Assembly (NCBI RefSeq): GCF_033763495.1
Contig: NZ_JANRKL010000233.1
Location: 100,657-164,656 of the forward strand
From: Haliscomenobacter sp033763495
GTDB lineage: Bacteria; Bacteroidota; Bacteroidia; Chitinophagales; Saprospiraceae
DNA length: 64,000 nt
Direction: 5' to 3'
The position numbers were made by a program, and so were the translations under genes. Below are positions 1 to 9,199 of this stretch, piece by piece. Under the pieces are notes generated by a model. It was not told the origin of the DNA, did no database searches, and saw only the letters and a program-made list of their open reading frames with translations. Each line of letters opens with the position of its first letter. The stretch's first letter is position 1.

Positions 1-1847
1 CTCTTGCCTAAGGCAAAACTCCGGGCCAAATTCGTAGCAATAAAGGTTTTCCCCTCATTACTTGTACTGGAGGTAACCATTATACATTTCGTTTTCTCCC
101 GATTGTAAAACTGCAGGTTTGTTCTGATGGTTCGGAACCGTTCAGTCGCTAAATTTTGTGGATCACCTAACAAAAGTTGTTGGCTTTTTTTGTTTTGGTG
201 ATTGATTATTCCCAGGATTTTATTCTCTGGGAGAATTTGTTTAATGTCTTTTTCGGTCCTAATCGCTCCTTTGAAAAAATCCAACAGTACGATCAGGAAA
301 AAGGGAATTGCCATTCCTACCAATCCCGCTCCTCCAAAAATCTGAGCCTTTTTTAAACCAACAGGATCAATTGAACTATATGGAGGATCTACAATCATGG
401 AGTTGGCATAATCACTAACCAATGCCATGGAAACCTCTTCTCTCTTTTGCAACAAATACACATAGAGGTTTTCTTTTATTCCTTGGGTGCGCATTTTATC
501 GGCCAGTCCTCTTTCCTTCATGGGTACACTGCGCAAGCGGCTATTGGATTTATCATATTGATTTTGGAGTTTACTCAAATTCAGTTCAACATCATCTTGC
601 ATGTTGCCAATAGCAGACACGATTGAATTGCGTAAGCTCCTCAATTTTTGGTTGGTTGATTGTACAATCGGATTGGAGGGTTGGCCTGACATCAAAAGCC
701 GCTCTCTTTGCAAAACCAAGTCGTTATAGGGCTGAATCAGACCAAGTACTTTACCATCATACAAAGAGGGGTTAATGGGAAGCATCTTAAAGTTATCACT
801 GCTATCCCTCAGTTCTGATCTTACAGCTTGGAGCATTCTTGACTGCAACTCCAAATTACGTTGTTCCCTAGTCAGGTCCTTTACATCACCCAAGGTTGTT
901 TCTAGATCAGAAGTGGTGGACGAGATGATTTCGTTGTTCAGTTTGAAAGCTTCGAGGGTGCTTTCCGCAGATGCTAGTTCCTGGCTGATGTCCCGAATCC
1001 GTCCATCCAACAGTTCCAGGGTTTTAAGCGTGATTTCGGTATTCGCCTCGCTTTTGACCTGGTCAAATTTTTCCATCAAATAGGTTAACACATCAATTCC
1101 CCGCTGAGGTACTTCGTCAACCAAAGTCAAAACCCTAACTGAGGAGTTGTTTTTCTCGCTGCTCAGTTCAATATTTAAATTATCCAGGTATTTCTTTGCA
1201 ACTTTTTTGGCATCCAGAAACTCAACATGCATGGTTTTTCCTGGCGCAATCCGTGAAGATTCAACTCGGGAGATGCGGAATTTTCCAAATTCATTAGAAA
1301 ATAGTTGGCCATACTTATACGTTCCGGACTTGGATCCCTGCGAAAATTTGAAGGAGTATTTGTTGATCGGAGTTATTTCAAAAGTAGTATTGTCGATGAG
1401 ATTTAGTGAAAAGGTATCGACCACGATTGGAAAGTCCTTATAAGCATCACGTTCTGATAACTTGTCCTTCCAGAAATACCTCGTTTCGAGCCCCAACTTC
1501 CCCACGACTGAATTCATCAAGGAAAAGGAGGTCAAGATTTCAATATCGTTGCTGGCCTTATCCGATGTTGCAGAAAGGAGTAAATTGCGTTTAATAAAGT
1601 CATCATCAGATCCAGAATTTTCTTCCCGTTCTCTGATCAATAGTTTACTGGTTATTTGGTAGACTGGCTGAAGTTTTTTATAAAAAACATAGGCTAGCCC
1701 CAAACTAACGATCCCACAAACCAAATAGATGTACCATTTGTTAAGAACGTAATTTCTGAACATCCCGAAAAAGTCGATTTGACCTTCCGCAGAATCATTT
1801 CCACCTTGGTTCAGCAAAATCGCTTTTTGATAGTCAAACTCATTCAT
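1..1847 (-). CDS. Wzc-like polysaccharide co-polymerase / tyrosine autokinase, C-terminus outside window
   Basis: Reading leftward from the ATG at 1847, about 615 codons are visible and the frame stays open to the window edge. An N-terminal cytoplasmic stretch is followed by a membrane segment at about residues 30-50 (KWYIYLVCGIVSLGLAY), a long periplasmic Wzz-type coiled region, a second membrane segment, and then the cytoplasmic kinase domain. The kinase domain begins with ATERFRTIRTNL and a Walker A motif, SSTSNEGKTFIATNLA, close to the window edge. This is the layout of bacterial tyrosine kinases that control chain length and export of capsule or exopolysaccharide across the inner membrane. 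It starts 18 bp after the Wza-like gene at 1866-2645 and is surely co-transcribed with it. Walker B and the tyrosine-rich tail lie outside the window. Confidence 0.9.
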   Translation of the reverse strand, partial: MNEFDYQKAILLNQGGNDSAEGQIDFFGMFRNYVLNKWYIYLVCGIVSLGLAYVFYKKLQPVYQITSKLLIREREENSGSDDDFIKRNLLLSATSDKASNDIEILTSFSLMNSVVGKLGLETRYFWKDKLSERDAYKDFPIVVDTFSLNLIDNTTFEITPINKYSFKFSQGSKSGTYKYGQLFSNEFGKFRISRVESSRIAPGKTMHVEFLDAKKVAKKYLDNLNIELSSEKNNSSVRVLTLVDEVPQRGIDVLTYLMEKFDQVKSEANTEITLKTLELLDGRIRDISQELASAESTLEAFKLNNEIISSTTSDLETTLGDVKDLTREQRNLELQSRMLQAVRSELRDSSDNFKMLPINPSLYDGKVLGLIQPYNDLVLQRERLLMSGQPSNPIVQSTNQKLRSLRNSIVSAIGNMQDDVELNLSKLQNQYDKSNSRLRSVPMKERGLADKMRTQGIKENLYVYLLQKREEVSMALVSDYANSMIVDPPYSSIDPVGLKKAQIFGGAGLVGMAIPFFLIVLLDFFKGAIRTEKDIKQILPENKILGIINHQNKKSQQLLLGDPQNLATERFRTIRTNLQFYNREKTKCIMVTSSTSNEGKTFIATNLARSFALGK

Positions 1848-1865
1848 GGCACTAATTTTCTATTG

Positions 1866-2645
1866 TTACTGCTTAAATAGGGCAATCAAAACTGCTGCTA
1901 CTGTTGCGGCGGCAGACAAAATGGGCACGGCTTTGGAACTCTGGTCTTGTACCGCACCAGCCTTGGACCTCAAGGGTTTTACATAAATCAAATCATTTTG
2001 CTTTAAGAAATAATATTCTGAATGGAAAAAAGCTGCCGATTGAAGGTTAATCCGATTCAATGACCGCACTCCATTGTTTTCCCGAACAAGCAAAATATCT
2101 TTTCGATCCGCATAATCCGTCAAATCACCCGCCAGAGCTAAAGCATCAAGCAGGGAAATGCGCTCGTTGACTACATTAAATGCGCCAGGATTCCGAACCT
2201 CCCCTGAAACTGTCACTCTGAAATTCAGTAGCCTTACATTGACAACCGGATCTTTCAGGTATGTTTTTAGTCTTTCCACCAGGGAATCCTTAACTTCCGT
2301 AACGCTCAGGCCCTCTAGCTTCAACCGCCCTAAAACCGGAAAATCAATCATTCCTTGTTGATTTACTAGAAATCCAGTCAGCTGGATGGCTTCGATATTG
2401 ACAAAACTCTCACCTTGCTGATTGGACGTTATGTTAAAAGGTGCCACCAATTCCATTTCAGAACCAAACACCTTTATTGACAACACGTCATTAGGCTGAA
2501 TTTTGATTTCTGGCAACTTATAACTAAGCAATTGGGTAGTATCAGAAAAATCTTCCTGATAATTGACCAGTTGTTTGTGTGACACGCAGCTTGAACCCAT
2601 AACAAGCAAAATAAAAGCCCAAATTGTAGTTAAATAAATACGCAT
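1866..2645 (-). CDS. Wza-like polysaccharide export lipoprotein (SLBB domains)
   Basis: Predicted outer-membrane export protein for capsule or exopolysaccharide, partner of the Wzc-like kinase next to it. An upstream in-frame start at 2744 exists, but the ATG at 2645 is preferred because it directly begins a lipoprotein signal peptide: MRIYLTTIWAF, a hydrophobic core, then the lipobox-like GSSC. The Poly_export domain follows (IQPNDVLSIKVFG; GMIDFPVLGRLKLEGLSV), then an SLBB segment (VTVSGEVRNPGAFNV). A short C-terminal hydrophobic stretch (VPILSAAATVAAVLIALF) may anchor the tail. First visible gene of the leftward operon. No Shine-Dalgarno is visible, only an A/T-rich leader, as is usual in Bacteroidota. 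At 259 residues it is compact, as in Bacteroidota homologues, and shorter than E. coli Wza. Confidence 0.88.
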   Translation of the reverse strand: MRIYLTTIWAFILLVMGSSCVSHKQLVNYQEDFSDTTQLLSYKLPEIKIQPNDVLSIKVFGSEMELVAPFNITSNQQGESFVNIEAIQLTGFLVNQQGMIDFPVLGRLKLEGLSVTEVKDSLVERLKTYLKDPVVNVRLLNFRVTVSGEVRNPGAFNVVNERISLLDALALAGDLTDYADRKDILLVRENNGVRSLNRINLQSAAFFHSEYYFLKQNDLIYVKPLRSKAGAVQDQSSKAVPILSAAATVAAVLIALFKQ

Positions 2646-3331
2646 TTTTAATATATTAACAATGTTCTTTCCAGTATGGAACAAATCGGTTCGTTTTTGG
2701 TACGGCTTCGCCATCGATAAGTCGCAATGCTTTCCTGCATGCATTACTCACCCACCCAAAAAGGCAAAGGCCTTAAAGGAAATGCAGATCGTCTAAACAC
2801 ACGATTTCTAAATGCAAATCATTGGAATATTCCAACAACAAGCAGTTAGTTATCCCCGCAAGGTAGACAACCATGGTTAAACCAAAGTTAAATTAGTGTT
2901 AGCGTAATAGTAAATTACTCACAAATGTGAGTAGAATAAAGGGAAATACTCAGTACACAGGTAGTGTTAGGAATCAATATTACAAAACAAATTGAACGAA
3001 TTATGAATCCAGGGGGGGGGAGGCAAACAGCACATTACATATAAATTTAATTTAACAACTGGGTTCTGTGCAAATGCACAATTAAAGCTCAAATATAGTG
3101 ATTTAAATGGAATAATGAAATGATTACTGTAAAAAAAAAAATAATACTGGAAAGGGATGGCCACCCATTTTACCCTCAAAAAAAAATAAGCCGATAAACT
3201 CATAACCTTGCGGATATTTTTACGAATAAAATTTGGTGTATCGGCAATTGATATTAGCTTTATCAGGCGAAGAAAAATTGAACACTAATTGTTTCTGAAC
3301 ATATTTTTTTTTTTCAAAATCAAGAATCCTA
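2646..3331. other. Long intergenic region between exopolysaccharide operon and MHS transporter
   Basis: About 690 bases with no convincing gene. It is A/T-rich and full of homopolymer runs: nine G at 3012-3020, ten A at 3131-3140, and a long T run near 3305. It also holds two palindromes that could be operators: TTCCA-3-TGGAA at 2669-2681, just before the Wza-like gene, and an 8-2-8 palindrome at 2916-2933. Short open frames here cross the G run and have no recognisable content. Confidence 0.6.
2916..2933. promoter_or_regulatory. 8-2-8 palindrome, candidate operator
   Basis: TACTCACA-AA-TGTGAGTA is a perfect inverted repeat lying 270 bp upstream of the exopolysaccharide operon start and 400 bp upstream of the transporter. 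Its size fits a dimeric helix-turn-helix regulator. The function is inferred only from symmetry. Confidence 0.3.
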
Positions 3332-4666
3332 ATGTCTGCTAATTCTGCCAATATGCGCATGGCCATCCTCGCTTCGGCCACTGGAACCCTATTAGAATGG
3401 TATGATCTTTTTTTAGCGGTAATTTTGGCCAAAACCCTTAGTGGTCAACTGTTTCCAGGGGGAGAGAGCACCTACTTTTTGGAGACCTTAGCCATCGTTG
3501 GCTCTTCATTTTTCATTCGGCCACTAGGTTCTTTATTCTTTGGGAGTATGGGCGACCGTAAAGGCCGCAAGCAGACCTTTTTACTTTCCTTACTGGTGAT
3601 GGGAGCAGCTACCTTTTTGATTGGTTTGATTCCTACTTTTTCACAGGTTGGCTGGTTGGCCCCCATCTTGCTGCTGGTTTTGCGTTTGGCTCAAGGTTTT
3701 GCCCTCAGCGGCGAATATTCAGGTGCCATCATTTATGTGTCCGAAAATGCACCTACCGACAAACGCGGTTTTTATACCGGTTTCATCCAAGCTACGGTGC
3801 CAGTCGGATTGTTGCTCTGTTTGTTGGTAGTCATTGGCACCCAGTCTTTAATGAGTACCGAAAATTTCAACACCTGGGGCTGGCGTTTGCCTTTTTTGTC
3901 TAGTGCAGTGCTGGTATTTTTCTCTTACATCGTGCGCCGAAAGATGGAAGAAACTCCCGTTTTTAACCAACTAAAGGACGGTGGGAATGTTTCCAAATCC
4001 CCCATTCGCGAATCCCTCGACAGTTTCCCTAAATGGCGATTGATCTTAATGCTCATTTTTGGTGGCAATGCCGCTCAAAGCGCCATCATGCACACCTCCC
4101 AGTTTGTTACCCTCTATTTTTTACAAAGGGCGGTAAAAATTGATGAACAACTCAGTTTTATTATTTTGGCAATGGCACTACTTTTAGGCACTCCTTTTTT
4201 TCAATGGGCTGGGGCTTTGAGTGACCGCATCGGCCGCAAAAAAGTGATCTACGCTGGGATTTTACTGGGGCTGATCTCAATTCCTCTCTCCTTTTTCCTG
4301 TTCAATACGCTGGGTAATCCCGGCCATTTAACTGAGGCCCATTCCATCAGCACCGGCGTGACCCTCTTGTTTGTTTTGCTCTGTTTCGTCAATATGGTGT
4401 CTAGTGCTTTGGTGTATGGCCCAATGGGGGTATTCATGACGGAGTTCTTTGAAGGAAGAACCCGCTACACCAGTATGGGTTTTGCCCACAACATTGGCAA
4501 TGGCCTCATCGGTGGAGCCACTCCCTTAGTAACCGAGTTTCTGAAAGCGAATCTGGTGGTCGGGGCATTATTGGCTCCTTATATTGGGTTGCTCTATCCA
4601 CTGAGTCTGATGGTACTTGCTTTGATCATCAATCCTTTTTTGAAGGAAACGGCAGGGAAAAATTAA
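3332..4666 (+). CDS. MFS transporter, metabolite:H+ symporter (MHS) type
   Basis: A 444-residue inner-membrane transporter with about 12 hydrophobic segments. The N-terminus (ASATGTLLEWYDLFL) and the cytoplasmic loop 2-3 signature (GSMGDRKGRKQTF) are typical of the metabolite:H+ symporter branch of the major facilitator superfamily (ProP, KgtP, shikimate and aromatic-acid carriers). A second copy of the loop motif, GALSDRIGRKKV, lies in the second half. It is followed 78 bp later by homogentisate dioxygenase and fumarylacetoacetase on the same strand, so an aromatic acid or related organic acid is the likely substrate. This is inferred from context only. The start was chosen at the first ATG, giving the usual MHS N-terminus. 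Confidence 0.85.
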   Translation: MSANSANMRMAILASATGTLLEWYDLFLAVILAKTLSGQLFPGGESTYFLETLAIVGSSFFIRPLGSLFFGSMGDRKGRKQTFLLSLLVMGAATFLIGLIPTFSQVGWLAPILLLVLRLAQGFALSGEYSGAIIYVSENAPTDKRGFYTGFIQATVPVGLLLCLLVVIGTQSLMSTENFNTWGWRLPFLSSAVLVFFSYIVRRKMEETPVFNQLKDGGNVSKSPIRESLDSFPKWRLILMLIFGGNAAQSAIMHTSQFVTLYFLQRAVKIDEQLSFIILAMALLLGTPFFQWAGALSDRIGRKKVIYAGILLGLISIPLSFFLFNTLGNPGHLTEAHSISTGVTLLFVLLCFVNMVSSALVYGPMGVFMTEFFEGRTRYTSMGFAHNIGNGLIGGATPLVTEFLKANLVVGALLAPYIGLLYPLSLMVLALIINPFLKETAGKN

Positions 4667-4744
4667 ATTGGTGCCGATTAAATCATAAGTTAACGATTTT
4701 GACGGGGCTTTTTTATTTTGAACCCATTTTCAACTCCTAACCAT

Positions 4745-5902
4745 ATGCCAATCTACCACAAACTTGGAAAAATCCCCCCAAAACGGCACATCCAGTTCCG
4801 CAAAGCAGACGGGGGCTTGTACTATGAACAACTCTTTGGAACCATCGGCTTTGATGGTATGTCCTCCCTGCTTTACCAAATTCATCGGCCTACGATGGTA
4901 AGGGAAATTCTCTCCGAAACCGATGTTGCACCCAAAATAGCAGTGGCAAAAAGTATAAAAGCCCGTTTGCTTAAGGGTTTTGAAATAATTCCTCAAGACG
5001 ATTTTCTACAAAGTCGCACGTCGCTCTTGGTCAATAACGACATCCACATTGGTTTGGCAGCACCCAAACAGTCTTTGCGGAGTTATTTTTACAAAAATGT
5101 CGATGCTGATGAGCTCCTGTTCGTTCACCGCGGCAAGGGTACCCTGCGCACTCAATTGGGCAATATCCCTTTTGAATATGGTGACTACCTGCTTATTCCC
5201 AGGGGGATGATTTACCAGATCGATTTTGAAAGAGAAGACAACCGTCTGTTGTATGCGGAGAGCTTTCATCCCATCTATACGCCCAAGCGTTACCGCAACT
5301 GGTTTGGGCAATTGCTCGAACATTCGCCTTTTTGCGAACGGGATTACAAACTGCCCCAAGACTTGGAAACCTTTGATGAAAAGGGGGATTTTGTCATCAA
5401 AATCAAAAAACAAGGTGTTTTGTACGCCATGCTATACCCTACCCACCCTTTTGATGTAGTAGGTTGGGATGGCTACAATTTTCCCTATGGTTTTTCCATC
5501 CATAATTTTGAACCCATCACTGGTCGGGTGCATCAACCGCCTCCCGTACATCAAACCTTCGAAACCAAAGCTTTTGTAGTCTGTTCGTTTTGCCCTCGTT
5601 TGTACGATTACCACCCCCAAAGCATCCCTGCCCCTTACAATCACTCCAACATAGACAGTGATGAAATGCTGTACTACGTAGATGGCGATTTTATGAGTCG
5701 AAACAACATCGAAAAGGGACACATTACCCTGCATCCTGCCGGGATTCCACATGGTCCCGCGCCAGGTGCCTACGAACGGAGCATAGGTCAGACCAAAACA
5801 GAAGAGCTGGCGGTGATGATCGACACTTTCCGTCCCCTATCTATCACTGAGGCAGCGCTAAAAATCGATGATGGGAAATATTACCAAAGCTGGTTGGAAT
5901 AA
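4745..5902 (+). CDS. hmgA: Homogentisate 1,2-dioxygenase
   Basis: Opens the aromatic ring of homogentisate to maleylacetoacetate with O2 and Fe(II), in tyrosine/phenylalanine catabolism. The protein begins MPIYHKLGKIPPKRH, the characteristic N-terminus in this group, so the ATG at 4745 is preferred to the in-frame TTG at 4718. Family features include the cupin-like core (HRGKGTLRTQLG; YLLIPRGMIYQI) and the C-terminal metal-binding segment containing DEMLYYVDG and HPAGIPHGPAPGAYE, which supplies His and Glu ligands. At 385 residues it is somewhat shorter than the 430-440 residue proteobacterial enzymes but close to Bacteroidota versions. It lies 12 bp before fahA, which performs a later step of the same pathway, so the two probably form an operon, perhaps with the upstream transporter. 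Confidence 0.93.
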   Translation: MPIYHKLGKIPPKRHIQFRKADGGLYYEQLFGTIGFDGMSSLLYQIHRPTMVREILSETDVAPKIAVAKSIKARLLKGFEIIPQDDFLQSRTSLLVNNDIHIGLAAPKQSLRSYFYKNVDADELLFVHRGKGTLRTQLGNIPFEYGDYLLIPRGMIYQIDFEREDNRLLYAESFHPIYTPKRYRNWFGQLLEHSPFCERDYKLPQDLETFDEKGDFVIKIKKQGVLYAMLYPTHPFDVVGWDGYNFPYGFSIHNFEPITGRVHQPPPVHQTFETKAFVVCSFCPRLYDYHPQSIPAPYNHSNIDSDEMLYYVDGDFMSRNNIEKGHITLHPAGIPHGPAPGAYERSIGQTKTEELAVMIDTFRPLSITEAALKIDDGKYYQSWLE

Positions 5903-5914
5903 ATCAAAAAAGAA

Positions 5915-7114
5915 ATGTCCATTATGAATACCTTCCCTTTTGCTTTTGGGATTTTTTCTAAAGGCCGGCAAAAAAAACGCCTCGCTGCCCGCTTCAAGGA
6001 TCAGGTAATTGATTTGTTCGCCTTGGCTGAAGCTGGTTTTTTTGAGAAGTTGCGCATCAAAAAAACGGTCTTTCGCCAGGATTTTTTAAACGACTTTATC
6101 AGTCTGGGCAAAGCCAAAACCAATGCAGTAAGGGCAAGGTTAGCGGAATTGTTTGTAAGGCCGGATGCCACTATGGAAGCCTTTTTGTATCCCGAAGCAG
6201 CAGTTAATTTGTACCTGCCAGTAAAAATTGGCGACTACACCGATTTTTATTCCAGTGAGCAACATGCCTACAATGTTGGCGTAATGTTCCGTGACCCCAG
6301 CAAGGCCTTGTTGCCCAATTGGAAACACCTGCCTGTAGCTTACCACGGTCGAGCGAGTTCAATTGTTGTATCGGGTACCAATTTTCATCGGCCCAAGGGG
6401 CAAATCAATGCTTCGGATGAAACGCCACCCGTGTTTTCAGCCAGCAAACGGGTAGATATTGAGTTGGAAATGGCTACCATCATTGGAAAAGGAAACCCCA
6501 TTGGTGAGGCCATAGATGTAAACCAGGCGGAGGAATATGTTTTTGGTTTTGCCCTGTTCAATGATTGGTCAGCCCGCGATATCCAGCGTTGGGAATACGT
6601 GCCTTTGGGACCTTTTTTGGCCAAGAATTTTATGTCCTCCATGGCGCCCTGGGTGATTCCCATCGAAGAGTTAGAAGAATTCCGGGTACCTGCTGAGGTA
6701 CAGAATCCGGTCGTATTACCTTACCTTCAAGAAAATAAACGTCGGAACTTTGATGTGCAACTTGACGTTTACCTCCAAACCTTCAATGGTGAAAAGGTAA
6801 AAATTGCCAGTTCCAATTTCAAAAACATGTATTGGACTGTAGCACAACAAATTGCCCATCACACCATCAATGGCTGTAACTTAAATGTAGGGGATGTCCT
6901 GGCTTCAGGCACTATTTCTGGTAAAACCCAGGATAGTTTTGGATCTTTGTTGGAATTGAGCTGGGGGGGTAAAAACCCCATTCAACTCCCGGATGGCAGT
7001 ACCCGCAGCTTCTTGGAAGACGGGGACACCATTATCATTGAAGGCTTCGCGGAAAAAGATGGAGTCAGGGTTGATTTTGGTGAAGTCCGAGGGACGGTAT
7101 TGCCTGCACTTTAA
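5915..7114 (+). CDS. fahA: Fumarylacetoacetase
   Basis: Hydrolyses fumarylacetoacetate to fumarate and acetoacetate, the last step of tyrosine catabolism. The N-terminal SH3-like domain (FPFAFGIFS) is followed by the catalytic domain with YHGRASSIVVSGT, ELEMATIIGKGN, FALFNDWSARDIQRWEYVPLGPF and GTISGKTQDSFGSLLELSW. These carry the His/Glu/Asp residues that bind Ca2+/Mg2+ and substrate. The length of 399 residues is close to the family norm. The gene follows hmgA by 12 bp. A maleylacetoacetate isomerase and hydroxyphenylpyruvate dioxygenase are not in the window, so the remaining pathway genes must lie elsewhere or be bypassed. Confidence 0.95.
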   Translation: MSIMNTFPFAFGIFSKGRQKKRLAARFKDQVIDLFALAEAGFFEKLRIKKTVFRQDFLNDFISLGKAKTNAVRARLAELFVRPDATMEAFLYPEAAVNLYLPVKIGDYTDFYSSEQHAYNVGVMFRDPSKALLPNWKHLPVAYHGRASSIVVSGTNFHRPKGQINASDETPPVFSASKRVDIELEMATIIGKGNPIGEAIDVNQAEEYVFGFALFNDWSARDIQRWEYVPLGPFLAKNFMSSMAPWVIPIEELEEFRVPAEVQNPVVLPYLQENKRRNFDVQLDVYLQTFNGEKVKIASSNFKNMYWTVAQQIAHHTINGCNLNVGDVLASGTISGKTQDSFGSLLELSWGGKNPIQLPDGSTRSFLEDGDTIIIEGFAEKDGVRVDFGEVRGTVLPAL

Positions 7115-7182
7115 ACTCACCTTATTTATATGGGACAAAAACCTACTACCCTATTCAGAACGACTAGATTAATATGTAGAAA

Positions 7183-7197
7183 TGGTCAGGCTGACCA
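7183..7197. promoter_or_regulatory. 15-bp palindrome upstream of acsA
   Basis: TGGTCAG-G-CTGACCA is a perfect 7-1-7 inverted repeat, centred about 80 bp upstream of the predicted acsA transcription start. That spacing suits an activator such as a CRP-family protein. Inferred from symmetry and position only. Confidence 0.35.
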
Positions 7198-7233
7198 ACC
7201 GATCAATTACAGCTCTCTTTTTCTCCCAAATCT

Positions 7234-7264
7234 TTTGCTTGTTCGGGCACAGCACTTAAATTTA
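7234..7264 (+). promoter_or_regulatory. Candidate Bacteroidota-type promoter of acsA
   Basis: TTTG at 7234-7237 is followed after 19 bp by TAAATTTA (7257-7264), a 7 of 8 match to the Bacteroidota -7 box TAnnTTTG. Transcription would start near 7271, leaving a leader of about 16 nt before the acsA ATG at 7287. Confidence 0.45.
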
Positions 7265-7286
7265 CCCATCAAACATTACCTGCAAC

Positions 7287-9191
7287 ATGACTCTGCAAAT
7301 CCGTACCATTGAAGAATACCACGCGGCCTACCAACGCGCTGTTGACAATCCTGAAGCTTTTTGGGCTGAACAAGCTGAAACCTTTCAGTGGCGTAAACCC
7401 TGGGATAAAGTATTAGACTGGAATTTTGAAGGACCTGATGTCAAATGGTTTCTTGGAGGACAGCTCAACATCACTGAAAACTGCCTGGATCGCCATTTGG
7501 CCACCCGGGGAGATCAAGTGGCCATCCTTTGGGAAGCCAACGACCCCGAGGCACCCAATCGCAGTTTCACCTACCGCCAACTTCATACCGAAGTATGTAA
7601 AGCTGCCAACGCCCTCAAAGCCAATGGCATTCAAAAGGGTGATCGGGTTTGTTTTTACATGCCGATGGTCCCAGAATTGGCCATAGGGATTCTAGCTTGT
7701 GCGCGTATTGGTGCGATACACTCAGTTGTATTTGCAGGCTTTTCTGCCCATTCTCTGGCAGATCGCATCAAGGACGCGGAGTGCAAAATGGTGATCACTT
7801 CGGATTACAACAGCCGTGGAGCCAAACACATTACTGTCAAAAAGGTGGTCGATGATGCCTTGCTCATGGGTTGTGGCTCGGTGGAAACCGTTCTGGTTTA
7901 TCAATGTGTAGAAGATCCTGTTGCCATGCAAGCAGGGCGTGACAAGTGGTGGCACGAAGAAGTCAATCATCAATCCAATGACTGTCCTGCCACGGTAATG
8001 GACTCCGAAGACATGCTTTTCATCCTGTATACTTCGGGCTCTACGGGCAAACCCAAAGGTGTGGTTCATACCTGTGGAGGGTATATGGTGTACACTGCCT
8101 ACAGCTTCCGCAATGTATTTCAAATTCAGGATGGTGACATCTACTGGTGTACGGCCGATATTGGCTGGATCACCGGGCATTCTTACATTGTTTATGGGCC
8201 GCTTTTAAGTGGTGCTACCTCGATTATGTTTGAAGGTGTTCCTACCTATCCAGATGCGGGTCGTTTTTGGGAAATCTGTGACAAACACCAGGTAACCCAT
8301 TTTTATACTGCGCCTACTGCCATTCGGGCACTACAAGCACAGGGCGATTCCTGGGTAGAAAAGCACAGTTTGTCTAGCATTAAAGTACTGGGTAGTGTGG
8401 GTGAGCCCATCAATGAAGAAGCCTGGCGTTGGTACAACGATAAAATTGGAAAAGGGAACGCACCAATTGTAGATACCTGGTGGCAAACCGAAACAGGTGG
8501 CATCTTAATTTCTCCCCTAGCTGGAATAACCCCGCTCAAACCCTGTTACGCTACACTACCCTTGCCTGGTGTTCAACCTTGCTTGACCACTTCAGATGGC
8601 GTTGAAATTGAAGGAAATGACGTCGAAGGGTTATTGTGTATGAAATTCCCCTGGCCCTCCATTTTGCGGACGACTTACGGGGATCACGAACGTTGTCGCC
8701 AAACCTACTTTAGCCCCATTAAAGGTATGTATTTCACGGGCGATGGTGCGCGTCGCGACAAGGATGGGTATTACCGAATCATTGGCCGAGTGGACGACGT
8801 CATCAATGTATCCGGCCACCGATTGGGAACGGCAGAAGTAGAAAATGCCATCAATCAACACCCTGGCGTGGTCGAATCAGCAGTAGTGGGTTATCCACAC
8901 GAAATCAAAGGACAAGGGATTTACGCCTACGTCATTACGACTGACCCTGTCAGCGATGAAGACAAATTCCGCAAAGAGGTATTGGACGTGGTAAGTAAAG
9001 AAATTGGTCCGATTGCCAAACCGGATAAGATCCAAATCGTGAGTGGTTTGCCTAAAACTCGTTCAGGCAAAATCATGCGCAGGATTCTGCGTAAGGTAGC
9101 TGAAGGGGATACTTCCAATCTTGGCGATGTATCCACTTTACTCAACCCGGAAGTGGTGGAAGAGATCAAGAGTGGGGCGGCACAACTTTAA
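7287..9191 (+). CDS. acsA: Acetyl-CoA synthetase (AMP-forming)
   Basis: Activates acetate to acetyl-CoA via acetyl-AMP. At 634 residues it is the full family length. Seen in order: N-terminal ACAS domain (FLGGQLNITENCLDRH), the P-loop-like A3 motif YTSGSTGKPKGVVHT, WWQTETGG (A5), TGDGARRDKDGYYRIIGRVDD (A7/A8 hinge) and the C-terminal PKTRSGKIMRRILRK, whose lysine is the acetylation site used for sirtuin control in other bacteria. A sirtuin gene lies in the same window at 14153-14842. It is followed 8 bp later by a conserved-looking gene of unknown function. The acetate or acetoacetate generated by nearby catabolic genes could feed this enzyme. Confidence 0.96.
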   Translation: MTLQIRTIEEYHAAYQRAVDNPEAFWAEQAETFQWRKPWDKVLDWNFEGPDVKWFLGGQLNITENCLDRHLATRGDQVAILWEANDPEAPNRSFTYRQLHTEVCKAANALKANGIQKGDRVCFYMPMVPELAIGILACARIGAIHSVVFAGFSAHSLADRIKDAECKMVITSDYNSRGAKHITVKKVVDDALLMGCGSVETVLVYQCVEDPVAMQAGRDKWWHEEVNHQSNDCPATVMDSEDMLFILYTSGSTGKPKGVVHTCGGYMVYTAYSFRNVFQIQDGDIYWCTADIGWITGHSYIVYGPLLSGATSIMFEGVPTYPDAGRFWEICDKHQVTHFYTAPTAIRALQAQGDSWVEKHSLSSIKVLGSVGEPINEEAWRWYNDKIGKGNAPIVDTWWQTETGGILISPLAGITPLKPCYATLPLPGVQPCLTTSDGVEIEGNDVEGLLCMKFPWPSILRTTYGDHERCRQTYFSPIKGMYFTGDGARRDKDGYYRIIGRVDDVINVSGHRLGTAEVENAINQHPGVVESAVVGYPHEIKGQGIYAYVITTDPVSDEDKFRKEVLDVVSKEIGPIAKPDKIQIVSGLPKTRSGKIMRRILRKVAEGDTSNLGDVSTLLNPEVVEEIKSGAAQL

Positions 9192-9199
9192 AAAAATGT

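Noticed and set aside
2967..3203. 78-codon frame on the minus strand
   Set aside because: It crosses the nine-G run and A runs, has biased low-complexity content and no recognisable domain or start context.
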